Source: Cloacimonetes bacterium SCGC AAA252-N17 | GTDB lineage: Bacteria; Cloacimonadota; Cloacimonadia; JGIOTU-2 | Length of the DNA: 26,058 bases | Direction: 5' to 3' | Assembly: GCA_000404785.1 (NCBI GenBank) | Contig: ASNI01000036.1 | Coordinates: 1-26,058 of the forward strand | Shown: piece after piece, positions 1-7,053 of the stretch | Layout of the letters: every line of letters starts with the position of its first letter | Position numbering within the stretch: position 1 is the first letter of the stretch | Program-made: the position numbers and the translations under genes | The notes under the pieces: model-generated | What the model saw: only the letters and a program-made list of their open reading frames with translations | Told to the model about the DNA's origin: nothing | Database searches by the model: none

Positions 1-364
1 GAAGTGCGAAGTGGGACAGACCCTTCGACTGGTCTTCATTTCATTACGCCCAATCCGCCAGCTGGCGGATCAGGGTGACAACAGCAAGGATAGATACAAA
101 TTAACAGTTTTTCTAAAAGTAATTTTCCGCGAAGAATTCTCCGAAAACACTTTATTCATGCACTATCCAGAAAATCTTCATCGAATTTTTGGGGTATCCC
201 TGTTTGAAGATTATTAAAGAAATAGAAAAAACTACTTTACTGCCATATGGCACTATCAGTTGGCGGAAGCAGGGGACAGTGAAAATGGGTTATGGGTTAC
301 CAAGCTGGGGCTTGGTAACCAGAAGTTAAAAGGGATGTCATTCCCGAGCGTGCCCAACTTGATT
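1..364. other. Non-coding mosaic of dispersed repeats
   Basis: No convincing gene is seen here. The start resembles the repeat-rich DNA at the far end of the window (a phrase around CTTCGACT followed by a CAGGGTGAC-type end), and CCGCCAGCTGGCGG at 55-68 is a perfect palindrome. Near 340-364 a TGTCATTC phrase followed by CAACTTGATT also recurs in the repeats at 25222 and 25985. The open frame at 11-217 runs through these repeats and has no recognisable protein features, so it is left out. Confidence 0.6.
295..320. repeat. Perfect 11-bp hairpin
   Basis: GGTTACCAAGC (295-305) and GCTTGGTAACC (310-320) are perfect reverse complements around a 4-nt loop. No T-tract follows on either side, so it reads as a palindromic repeat rather than a terminator. 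It lies just outside the first copy of the spt-tail repeat. Confidence 0.75.
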
Positions 365-503
365 CAATATTAAGCTATTCGTCAGTATGAGTAGCCATAA
401 AACTGGTTCTGACAAGACAGTCATTTGGCGGGACTGCCGGAGGTATGACAGGATTAATAAACACGCCGTCATCAGCAAGAAAACGCAACATCTATAAAGC
501 CTG
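365..503 (-). pseudogene. 3'-end fragment of the spt-like gene (copy A)
   Basis: This stretch matches the 3' part of the intact alpha-oxoamine synthase gene (native segment about 7103-7240) with scattered substitutions. It lacks the last ~45 bp, including the stop codon. Similarity to the native gene fades after about 500. Where copies A and B agree they often differ together from the native gene (for example GCGGGACTGCC against GCGGAACTGCC), so A and B are sisters of each other rather than two independent copies of the resident gene. Confidence 0.85.
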
Positions 504-700
504 TTTAACAACTGATTTAAAAATAATAATGAGACTTTGAGTTATTTTTTATTGACGATAAATATCTCCTTTTCATTTTTATCAATGTTGTAGGATAAAA
601 ACATGATTGATAAATATGATTTGACCATAATGAAAATGAGTGATACGCTGCGTTACTATGAAGGATATGGGATGTTAAGCAGTATGATATCTGATAGATT
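365..700. repeat. Direct repeat copy A: spt tail plus conserved leader
   Basis: This aligns with 3423-3760. Three parts are shared: the spt 3'-end fragment, about 100 bp of non-coding DNA that is nearly identical in both copies (about 505-602), and the first ~33 codons of a small ORF. Different cargo follows each copy: a restriction-modification set here, a helicase/DprA pair at copy B. The non-coding part holds a TTGACG (552-557) that could be a -35 element, but no good -10 follows. I see no integrase gene or terminal inverted repeat. Confidence 0.85.
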
Positions 701-728
701 AAAAGACAAAAATAAATATAGTGATTAA
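603..728 (+). CDS. Small conserved leader ORF, 41 aa
   Basis: ATG at 603 follows a good ribosome binding site (TAGGA, 7 nt spacing). The ORF runs 41 codons to TAA at 726-728. Its product (beginning MIDKYDLTIMKMSD) is clearly related to the N-terminus of the helicase protein at 3661 (beginning MINNYDFNIMEMSD), with shared GY and MSD positions and mostly conservative changes. Its stop overlaps the AAGGA that serves the methyltransferase start at 742, so translation of the two may be coupled. The family is not recognised. It could be the remaining N-terminus of a longer gene broken when cargo was swapped, or a true leader peptide. Confidence 0.55.
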   Translation: MIDKYDLTIMKMSDTLRYYEGYGMLSSMISDRLKDKNKYSD

Positions 729-741
729 GGAAACGTTAAAT

Positions 742-2319
742 ATGCAAGATTTAATGACAATAAAAGAAGCAAGCATTTGGGCATCTAAATACATAAGTAA
801 AAATGTTACTCCATCAAATATATCATATTTAATTCAATATGGAAGAATTCCTAAAAACGGAAACAACGGTAATGCTTTCGTAAACAGATATGATTTAGAA
901 GAATATTACAAAAGGAATCATGAGACAAAAGAAGACCGATGGAAAAGGCAGTTGGGAAATGATCTAAACTGGAACTTGTCATTTTCTGAATACAAAGAAT
1001 CTGAAACAACAAAACATGTTCATAGATTGCATTCATATAAAGGAAAATTTATTCCGCAACTCGTTGAATATTTTTTAGATCAGCATACTGATAATTTTAA
1101 AAATAAATCATTTTTTAAAGCAGGCGATATTATTTTAGATCCTTTTTGTGGTAGTGGGACAACTCTTGTGCAGGCAAGTGAATTAAATTTACATTCAATT
1201 GGAGTTGATGTTTCTGCATTTAATGCCTTTATAAGTAATGTTAAAGTTGGAAAATATGACATTAATGATGTCGGAAACACAGCTGATATAATTACGCAAA
1301 ACCTTGAAAATTTTCAAAAAGAAAAGAACAATGTGACTTTTGAGAATAGATTATTAGATGAGTTGAAAATATTTAACGGCAAGTTTTTTCCATCACCGGA
1401 GTTTAAGTATAAAGTCAGACAAAAAGAAATAAATGAAAAGTTATATGGCAAACAAAAATCTGATGAATTTTTACAGATATACTATAAACTTATAGATGAT
1501 TATAAAATTTCATTAAAACAAGAAAAAAATGATTCATTTCTGGATAAATGGTTTCTACAAGTTGTTAGAGATGAAATTGATTTTGTCTTTAAACAAATAA
1601 AATCCATTAAAAACCCAGAAACAAAAAAAATTCTTGCTTTAGTTTTGAGTCGTACAGTCCGTTCGTGCCGTGCAACAACTCATGCTGACTTAGCAACATT
1701 AAAAGAGCCTGTAACCACAACCTATTATTGTAAAAAGCACGGCAAGATATGTAAGCCTTTATTTTCTATATTAAGTTGGTGGCAAAGATATACCCAAGAT
1801 ACTATTATACGAGTTATTCAATTTGATAAACTTAGAACTGATACTTTCCAAAAATGTCTAGTTGGAGATAGTAGATCAATAAATATTGTTCAAGAATTAG
1901 AGGAGAAAGATCCCAAATTTAGCAAGTTAATAAATAATAACAAAATTGCTGGTATCTTTTCAAGTCCGCCATATGTTGGTTTAATAGATTATCATGAACA
2001 ACATGCCTATGCTTATGATTTATTTCGCTTTGAAAGAAAGGATGAATTGGAGATCGGCCCTTTATACAAAGGTCAGGGATTGGAAGCGCGAAAGTCTTAT
2101 ATTAAAGGTATTTCTGATGTTTTGAATAATTGTAAACGTTTTTTAAAACAAGATTATGATGTGTTTTTAGTAGCCAATGATAAGTATGGTTTCTACCCAC
2201 AAATTGCTGAACTATCTAACATGAAAATTGTTAATGAATATAAAAGACCCGTTTTAAATCGTGTTGAAAAAGATAGGTCTGCTTATGCAGAAATAATATT
2301 TCATATGAAAGAGAAGTAA
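742..2319 (+). CDS. Type II DNA amino-methyltransferase with N-terminal HTH
   Basis: A modification enzyme that should transfer a methyl group from S-adenosylmethionine to an exocyclic amino group in DNA. From the ATG at 742 (525 aa), residues ~5-55 look like a MerR/excisionase-type helix-turn-helix (MTIKEAS...). A motif-X-like segment HSYKGKFIPQLVEYF lies near residue 98. The SAM-binding motif DPFCGSGTT is at ~133-141 and the catalytic SPPY at ~408-411; SPPY is typical of N4-cytosine enzymes. The long stretch between the motifs is likely the target-recognition region. GTG at 721 is an alternative start, but AAGGA at 727-731 fits ATG 742 better. It heads a tight three-gene set with a TdeIII-like endonuclease, so it most likely protects that enzyme's site. 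Composition is more AT-rich than the chromosomal genes downstream, as expected for an acquired module. Confidence 0.9.
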   Translation: MQDLMTIKEASIWASKYISKNVTPSNISYLIQYGRIPKNGNNGNAFVNRYDLEEYYKRNHETKEDRWKRQLGNDLNWNLSFSEYKESETTKHVHRLHSYKGKFIPQLVEYFLDQHTDNFKNKSFFKAGDIILDPFCGSGTTLVQASELNLHSIGVDVSAFNAFISNVKVGKYDINDVGNTADIITQNLENFQKEKNNVTFENRLLDELKIFNGKFFPSPEFKYKVRQKEINEKLYGKQKSDEFLQIYYKLIDDYKISLKQEKNDSFLDKWFLQVVRDEIDFVFKQIKSIKNPETKKILALVLSRTVRSCRATTHADLATLKEPVTTTYYCKKHGKICKPLFSILSWWQRYTQDTIIRVIQFDKLRTDTFQKCLVGDSRSINIVQELEEKDPKFSKLINNNKIAGIFSSPPYVGLIDYHEQHAYAYDLFRFERKDELEIGPLYKGQGLEARKSYIKGISDVLNNCKRFLKQDYDVFLVANDKYGFYPQIAELSNMKIVNEYKRPVLNRVEKDRSAYAEIIFHMKEK

Positions 2320-2320
2320 A

Positions 2321-2515
2321 ATGAAAGAGAATATACTTTTTAAAATTACTAAAAAAGATGCTCAATTTTCTGCTGAACAGCGTATTGGTAGAAGATTGAC
2401 AAAAGAAGAATTAAAGCAAGCAGAACGTTATCTGCGTTATGCTTTTGAAGATTGGGGTAATATTCTAGGACAAATTATTGAAAATTTTCAACCCAAAAAA
2501 ATAATTGACTGTTAA
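2321..2515 (+). CDS. Small unknown protein between methylase and endonuclease
   Basis: 64 aa, starting one base after the methyltransferase stop, with GAGAAG in the end of that gene as ribosome binding site. The sequence is charged and mostly helical (KEELKQAERYLRYAFEDW), with no cysteines apart from the last residue and no membrane segment. I do not recognise a family, and it lacks an evident helix-turn-helix of the C-protein type. Its tight placement between the M and R genes suggests it is co-translated and serves the restriction system, perhaps as an accessory or regulatory subunit. That is inference from position only. Confidence 0.7.
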   Translation: MKENILFKITKKDAQFSAEQRIGRRLTKEELKQAERYLRYAFEDWGNILGQIIENFQPKKIIDC

Positions 2516-2525
2516 TATTTTAATT

Positions 2526-3308
2526 ATGTCATTATCAAAACAACAAATAGAATTAGTTGAAGAAACAATACGAACAAGTTTAAGAAATAGGTTTGAAAAA
2601 TACAATCCCGAACCTGCTGCAATGCCTTTCCACACAAGACTTTTAGGTAAAGACAGACTCGCTTTGTATGCATTTATTCATTCTTTAAACACTAATTTTG
2701 GGACAACAATCTTTGAACCTGTAGCCGTTGCATTAGCTAAAAATCATTTTGTAACAGCAGAAAAGCATGTAATAGTTGGTGATAAGATCAGTACAGCAGC
2801 TCAATTTGAAATACAAAAAATCATGGATCAATTGACTGTTGCACAAGTTAAACCCAATAAGCCCAAAGAAATTGAAATATTAAGAAAAGTTTGCCGAGAA
2901 GGGGAAATGCGAACCGTAAAACCAACAATGGTAGATGTTTACCTTGAAAGTAATAGCGGTGAATTTTATTTATTCGATATAAAAACTGCAAAACCAAATA
3001 AAGGCGGGTTTAAAGAATTTAAACGAACACTTTTAGAATGGTCAGCAGTAGTTTTAGCTGATAATCCAGAAGCTAAAGTACATACTTTAATAGCGATACC
3101 TTACAATCCATATGAACCAAAACCATATAGTCGTTGGACAATGGCAGGTATGCTTGACTTAGATAATGAATTGAAAGTAGCAGAAGAATTTTGGGATTTT
3201 TTAGGTGGTAAAGGAGCATATAAAGATTTATTAGACTGTTTTGAGCGTGTGGGTATTGAAATGAGACCTGAAATAGATGATTATTTTGTAAGATTTAATA
3301 AAAAATGA
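2526..3308 (+). CDS. TdeIII-family type II restriction endonuclease
   Basis: 260 aa from ATG 2526. A TTG at 2505 would add seven residues, but it overlaps the preceding gene and has no ribosome binding site. The central part carries a PD-(D/E)xK-like core: MVD (Asp ~137), a beta-hairpin, then FDIKTAKPNKGGF with Asp ~151 and Lys ~153, followed by FKRTLLEWSAVVLA. This arrangement is what I recall of the TdeIII/MjaII family, which cuts GGNCC-type sites; the exact specificity here cannot be read from sequence. It would cleave unmodified DNA in the cytoplasm, with the upstream methylase as its antidote. The gene starts 10 bp after the 64-aa ORF. It is followed by an attC-like sequence and then copy B of the spt-tail repeat, so it closes module 1. 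Confidence 0.82.
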   Translation: MSLSKQQIELVEETIRTSLRNRFEKYNPEPAAMPFHTRLLGKDRLALYAFIHSLNTNFGTTIFEPVAVALAKNHFVTAEKHVIVGDKISTAAQFEIQKIMDQLTVAQVKPNKPKEIEILRKVCREGEMRTVKPTMVDVYLESNSGEFYLFDIKTAKPNKGGFKEFKRTLLEWSAVVLADNPEAKVHTLIAIPYNPYEPKPYSRWTMAGMLDLDNELKVAEEFWDFLGGKGAYKDLLDCFERVGIEMRPEIDDYFVRFNKK

Positions 3309-3380
3309 GCATAACAAATCACTCCACCGGACGGCAACTCCCCTACACACCATAGCAACAGATAAGCTTCTTCGTTAAAT
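3309..3380 (+). repeat. attC-like (integron cassette) remnant, degenerate
   Basis: Directly after the endonuclease stop, TAACAAATCACTCCACCGGACGGCAA-type sequence starts at 3312 and resembles the 5' half (R''/L'') of many cassette attC sites as I remember them. GTTAAAT at 3374-3380 fits the GTTRRRY core of the 3' end. The expected complementary 3' half (CCGGTGAG-type) is missing, so it is at best a broken site. Homology of copy B to the native spt gene begins exactly within this GTTAAAT. Confidence 0.35.
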
Positions 3381-3555
3381 CACCCCTAACTTTTTACCTA
3401 TTTTTTCAAACTTTTCAAGCGCAATATTAAGCTATCCGTCAGTATGAGTAAGCCATAAAACTGGTTCTGACAAGACAGTCATTTGGCGGGACTGCCGGAG
3501 GTATGACAGGATTAATAAACACGCCGTCATCATCAAGCATACGCCACATATAGAA
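3375..3555 (-). pseudogene. 3'-end fragment of the spt-like gene (copy B)
   Basis: This matches the last ~60 codons of the intact spt-like gene (7054-7235), including its stop codon. One extra A in GAGTAAGCC (native GAGTAGCC) shifts the frame, and no upstream coding part is present, so it is not functional. Homology starts at the stop codon (TTAAAT) and ends near CGCCACAT, after which the sequence continues as the conserved leader. Confidence 0.88.
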
Positions 3556-3760
3556 AGCCTATTTAACAACTGATTTAAAAATAATAATGAGACTATGAGT
3601 TATTTTTTATTGACGATGAATATCTCCTTTTCATTTTTATCAATGTTGTAGGACAAAAACATGATTAATAATTATGATTTTAACATTATGGAAATGAGCG
3701 ATATACTGTGCAGCTATGCAGGATATGAAATTTTATGCAGTATAATGACTGATGATAAAG
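3423..3760. repeat. Direct repeat copy B: spt tail plus conserved leader
   Basis: Second copy of the 365-700 repeat. The non-coding section (about 3563-3660) differs from copy A by only a few bases, including TAGGAC for TAGGAT before the ATG. The coding start diverges more, mainly by substitutions that keep similar residues. Copy B is more complete at its left end, since it retains the spt stop codon. It has a frameshift in the spt part that copy A lacks, so neither is a simple copy of the other. Confidence 0.87.
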
Positions 3761-5889
3761 CATATAATCGTAAGTTAGCCGACACAATATTTAAAAACAT
3801 TTATAAGTCATTTCCAACAGCTTATAACAATACTATAGGTGACAATAAGCCAAAAAACATAGGACAGTCTATGATTATGCCCAGAACTGAAGCGGAACAA
3901 AAACTTCAAAAAATATTCAACATTCATCATTTCTACGACGATCAATGGAAAACCATCGAACGAATCCTGAAAGGTGAGAGAATAGTCTTGATCGAGAAAA
4001 CAGGTTTTGGAAAGTCGTTATGCTATCAATATCCGGCAACCCAATTTGAGGGAATGACAATTATATTCTCACCCTTAATAGCTTTAATGCGAGATCAGGT
4101 AAAATATCTGAAATCCATCGGAATTGCCTGCGAATGTATAAACAGCGAACAGGAACACGAAGAGAATACGGAAATACTCGAAAAAGCGGTAAACGGAAAA
4201 ATAAAGATTCTCTACATCGCTCCGGAAAGACAGGAAAATCTTGAGTGGTTGGAAGCGGTTCGGAAGATGAATCTTTCAATGGTCGTGGTCGATGAAGCGC
4301 ATTGTATCTCGGTTTGGGGACACGATTTCCGACCTGCTTTCAGACGCATAATCAGCCTGGTTCGGCTGCTTCCTGAAAACTTTCCGGTTCTGGCAACGAC
4401 CGCTACTGCAACCCAGAAAGTCTCTGATGATATTATCCAACAGATCGGTAAAAATACTTCTCTGATCAGGGGAAATTTGCTGCGCAAAAATTTTTATTTG
4501 AGTGTCGTGAGAGTAGGTGATGAAATTTCCAAAATGGCTTGGCTTGCTCAATTCTTACAAAAACAGGAAGGGAATGGTATCATCTATACCGGAACGAGAG
4601 TGAATACCGATTTATATGCTGCCTGGCTGCAATCGGAAAATATCAGTGCCGCCAATTATAATGCAGGTTTGGATTCCGATTCTCGCAAAGATATCGAGAA
4701 CGGGTTGAAGGAAAATCGCTGGAAATGTATCGTTTCTACAAATGCTCTGGGAATGGGCATCGACAAACCGGATGTTCGTTTCATCATTCACACGCAGATG
4801 CCTCAATCTCCTATTCATTATTACCAGGAAATCGGACGAGCGGGACGCGATGGACTTCCAACAAATATTGTTCTGCTGTACAATCCCGAAGATAAAGAAT
4901 TGCCGGAACATTTCATTAAGAACAGCCGTCCTTCGCTGAAAAAATATGAAAAAGTTATCGAAGCATTGAAGAAAGAACCGCTCGGTGAATGGAATTTGAT
5001 GAGAAAAACAAATCTGACACAAACGCAGGTTCGGGTGATCAGAGCAGATTTGATCGATCAGGGTATTATCAGAGAAGTTATGTATGGTCGCGATAAAAAA
5101 TACGAGTATCAATTCGGTGCTTCCAAACTGGATATTGAACCGTTTGAAAAACTTCGTGATTTTAAGATGAACGAGCTTTCGCAGATGGTGGATTATTGCG
5201 AATCAACAAAATGCAGGATGGATTTTCTCTGTAGTTATCTCGGAGATGATTCGGTTGGGGAATGTGATAATTGTAATAACTGTTTGCATCGAAATCCGCA
5301 GTATGTTCCCAACGATCATTGGAAAGAAAGAATCCAAGGATTTCAGCAAAAATTTTATCCTGAATTGGAAGTCGAAACGAGCAGTTCCAATATTGTGACC
5401 GGCATCGCAGCTTCCTATTATGGTTTTTCCAATGTGGGAGCAATTATTCATCGCTGTAAGTATGAGAATGGCGGAGATTTCCCGAATCATCTGTTAGTTT
5501 TGACTTTAAGAGCGTTCAGACATAAATTCGGAGATGAAAAATTCGATCTGGTCGTGTATGTTCCGCCAACGGAATCCGGTGATCTGGTGAAAAATTTTGC
5601 CTATAAAATTGCTCACACTTTAAAGTTTCCGTTTTCCAACGAATTAAAGAAAATTCATCAAACCAAACCCCAGAAAATCTTTCAGAATTATGTGTTGAAA
5701 CGGGATAATGTGAAAGATGTTTTTTCTTATGAAGCAGAAGCGGAAATTGGCGGAAAGAAAATTTTATTGATCGACGACATCTTCGACAGCGGAGCAACAT
5801 TAAAAGAAATAGCAAAAATGTTTACAAAAATCGGAGCGGAGAAAATTGCTCCATTAGTAATCGCAAAAACCATAGGTGGAGATATTTAA
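3661..5889 (+). CDS. RecQ-type helicase fused to ComF-like phosphoribosyltransferase
   Basis: 742 aa. Residues 1-~70 are related to the 41-aa leader ORF at 603. Helicase start signals inside the frame (ATG 3871 or 3877, AGGAC upstream) could give a conventional ~670-aa form. The SF2 helicase core follows: EKTGFGKSLCYQ (Walker A, ~112-123), DEAH 211-214, TTATA ~247-251, GMGIDKPDVR ~364-373, QEIGRAGRDG 389-398. A RecQ-type zinc domain has Cys at 513, 518, 524, 535, 538 and 541. No HRDC domain is seen. Residues ~575-742 form a PRTase: VPPTESG and the PRPP loop ILLIDDIFDSGATL (701-714), the ComFC type. It should unwind DNA with a 3'-5' polarity; the PRTase role is unknown. The stop touches the start of the DprA-like gene, so the two are co-translated. 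The helicase core is less AT-rich than its DprA partner. Confidence 0.9.
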   Translation: MINNYDFNIMEMSDILCSYAGYEILCSIMTDDKAYNRKLADTIFKNIYKSFPTAYNNTIGDNKPKNIGQSMIMPRTEAEQKLQKIFNIHHFYDDQWKTIERILKGERIVLIEKTGFGKSLCYQYPATQFEGMTIIFSPLIALMRDQVKYLKSIGIACECINSEQEHEENTEILEKAVNGKIKILYIAPERQENLEWLEAVRKMNLSMVVVDEAHCISVWGHDFRPAFRRIISLVRLLPENFPVLATTATATQKVSDDIIQQIGKNTSLIRGNLLRKNFYLSVVRVGDEISKMAWLAQFLQKQEGNGIIYTGTRVNTDLYAAWLQSENISAANYNAGLDSDSRKDIENGLKENRWKCIVSTNALGMGIDKPDVRFIIHTQMPQSPIHYYQEIGRAGRDGLPTNIVLLYNPEDKELPEHFIKNSRPSLKKYEKVIEALKKEPLGEWNLMRKTNLTQTQVRVIRADLIDQGIIREVMYGRDKKYEYQFGASKLDIEPFEKLRDFKMNELSQMVDYCESTKCRMDFLCSYLGDDSVGECDNCNNCLHRNPQYVPNDHWKERIQGFQQKFYPELEVETSSSNIVTGIAASYYGFSNVGAIIHRCKYENGGDFPNHLLVLTLRAFRHKFGDEKFDLVVYVPPTESGDLVKNFAYKIAHTLKFPFSNELKKIHQTKPQKIFQNYVLKRDNVKDVFSYEAEAEIGGKKILLIDDIFDSGATLKEIAKMFTKIGAEKIAPLVIAKTIGGDI

Positions 5890-6990
5890 ATGAATGAAAT
5901 TCAACAATACGCATATTGGATGGCATTAGCCCATTTGCCACGGTGGCGAACCGAAAAAATCAATCGTTTGATCGTAGATATTTTGCAGGAAAAGAAAATA
6001 ACTTTTGCAGAATTTTTTGATTTAGATAGAAATGATTGGCAAAACGAATTTGATTTGAATCAAAAGGAATTGATCAACCTTGATACTGCTAAAACAGAAC
6101 TTCCCAATTATTCTTTTCTGGTGGAAGATTTACTTAACCAAGGTTTTGACTTGATCCCATTCAGTTTTGATGAATATTCTCCAATATTAAAAAACAATCT
6201 AAAACTCAAATATTCTCCACCCTTACTCTATGTTAAAGGTAACAAAAATTTACTCAAGGAACCTTCAATTGCAATAGTTGGCTCAAGAAAAGCAACTGAT
6301 GTTTCGCTAAAATTCACAAAAAATATCGCTCAAAATGCTGTGAAAAATTATGAAGTTGTTGTCAGTGGATTTGCAAAGGGTGTAGATAGAGCTTCATTGG
6401 AAGAAACACTTGAAGCACACGGTAGAAGTATCATTGTTTTACCTCAAGGTATTATGACATTTGCCAGTGGATTTAAGAAATATTACTCACAAATAATTGA
6501 TGGTGATATATTGGTTGTCAGCACATACCATCCACGAGCACCATGGTCAGTTGGTCTTGCAATGGGTCGGAATGTTTATATTTATGGATTGGCGGAAAAA
6601 ATCTTCGTTGCTGAATCTGACTCAAAAGGTGGGACTTGGTCAGGCGTAATAGATGGTTTGAATAAGGGTCGTGAAATTTATGTTCGAGTTGCTGATGAAA
6701 AAGAGGATAATGCCAATAATTTATTGATAATGAAAGGGGCTATTCCCCTTGATAATAATGGGAAGGTTGAACATCACGAAGAATTAGAAAGTTTTGAAGA
6801 AAAAGTGAAAAGTATTCTCACTTCTCCACTTTCAGCAAAAGAGATTAAAGAAAAAGTACAAATTGATATTGATACACGAAAATTGTCGAAGATATTATAT
6901 GAATTCTCGTTTATTACAACAGAGAATATAAATGGGAGGAAAATTTTCAAACCAAAGATGGCTAAAGCAACACAGACATCATGCCTATGA
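5890..6990 (+). CDS. DprA-like DNA-processing protein
   Basis: 366 aa, ATG immediately after the helicase stop, with GGAG at 5879-5882. A Rossmann-like DprA fold is clear: SIAIVGSRKATD (126-137), VVVSGFAKGVDRASLE (156-171), SIIVLPQGI (180-188), and a glycine-rich GGTWSGVIDGL later. The first ~100 residues resemble the SAM-like N-terminal part of DprA. The C-terminal ~50 residues (SAKEIKEKVQIDIDTRKLSKIL) look like a winged helix. Canonical DprA loads RecA on incoming single-stranded DNA in transformation, while DprA-like proteins also occur in phage-defence gene sets. Here the direct pairing with a helicase-PRTase fusion and the neighbouring restriction module favour a DNA-processing or defence role over housekeeping competence. 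The segment from ~190 to 250 differs from housekeeping DprA as I know it. Confidence 0.85.
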   Translation: MNEIQQYAYWMALAHLPRWRTEKINRLIVDILQEKKITFAEFFDLDRNDWQNEFDLNQKELINLDTAKTELPNYSFLVEDLLNQGFDLIPFSFDEYSPILKNNLKLKYSPPLLYVKGNKNLLKEPSIAIVGSRKATDVSLKFTKNIAQNAVKNYEVVVSGFAKGVDRASLEETLEAHGRSIIVLPQGIMTFASGFKKYYSQIIDGDILVVSTYHPRAPWSVGLAMGRNVYIYGLAEKIFVAESDSKGGTWSGVIDGLNKGREIYVRVADEKEDNANNLLIMKGAIPLDNNGKVEHHEELESFEEKVKSILTSPLSAKEIKEKVQIDIDTRKLSKILYEFSFITTENINGRKIFKPKMAKATQTSCL

Positions 6991-7053
6991 TATGAGCTTT
7001 TCTAATCCCCGTTCAAGTGGACACTGATTGTTGCTACAACTGAACTCGAACCC

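Noticed and set aside
11..217. 68-aa open frame at the left edge
   Set aside because: It lies in repeat-like DNA, has no ribosome binding site worth the name and no family features.
4612..5112. 166-aa minus-strand frame opposite the helicase
   Set aside because: It is a shadow of the helicase gene, whose motifs are unmistakable; the shadow product has no family pattern.
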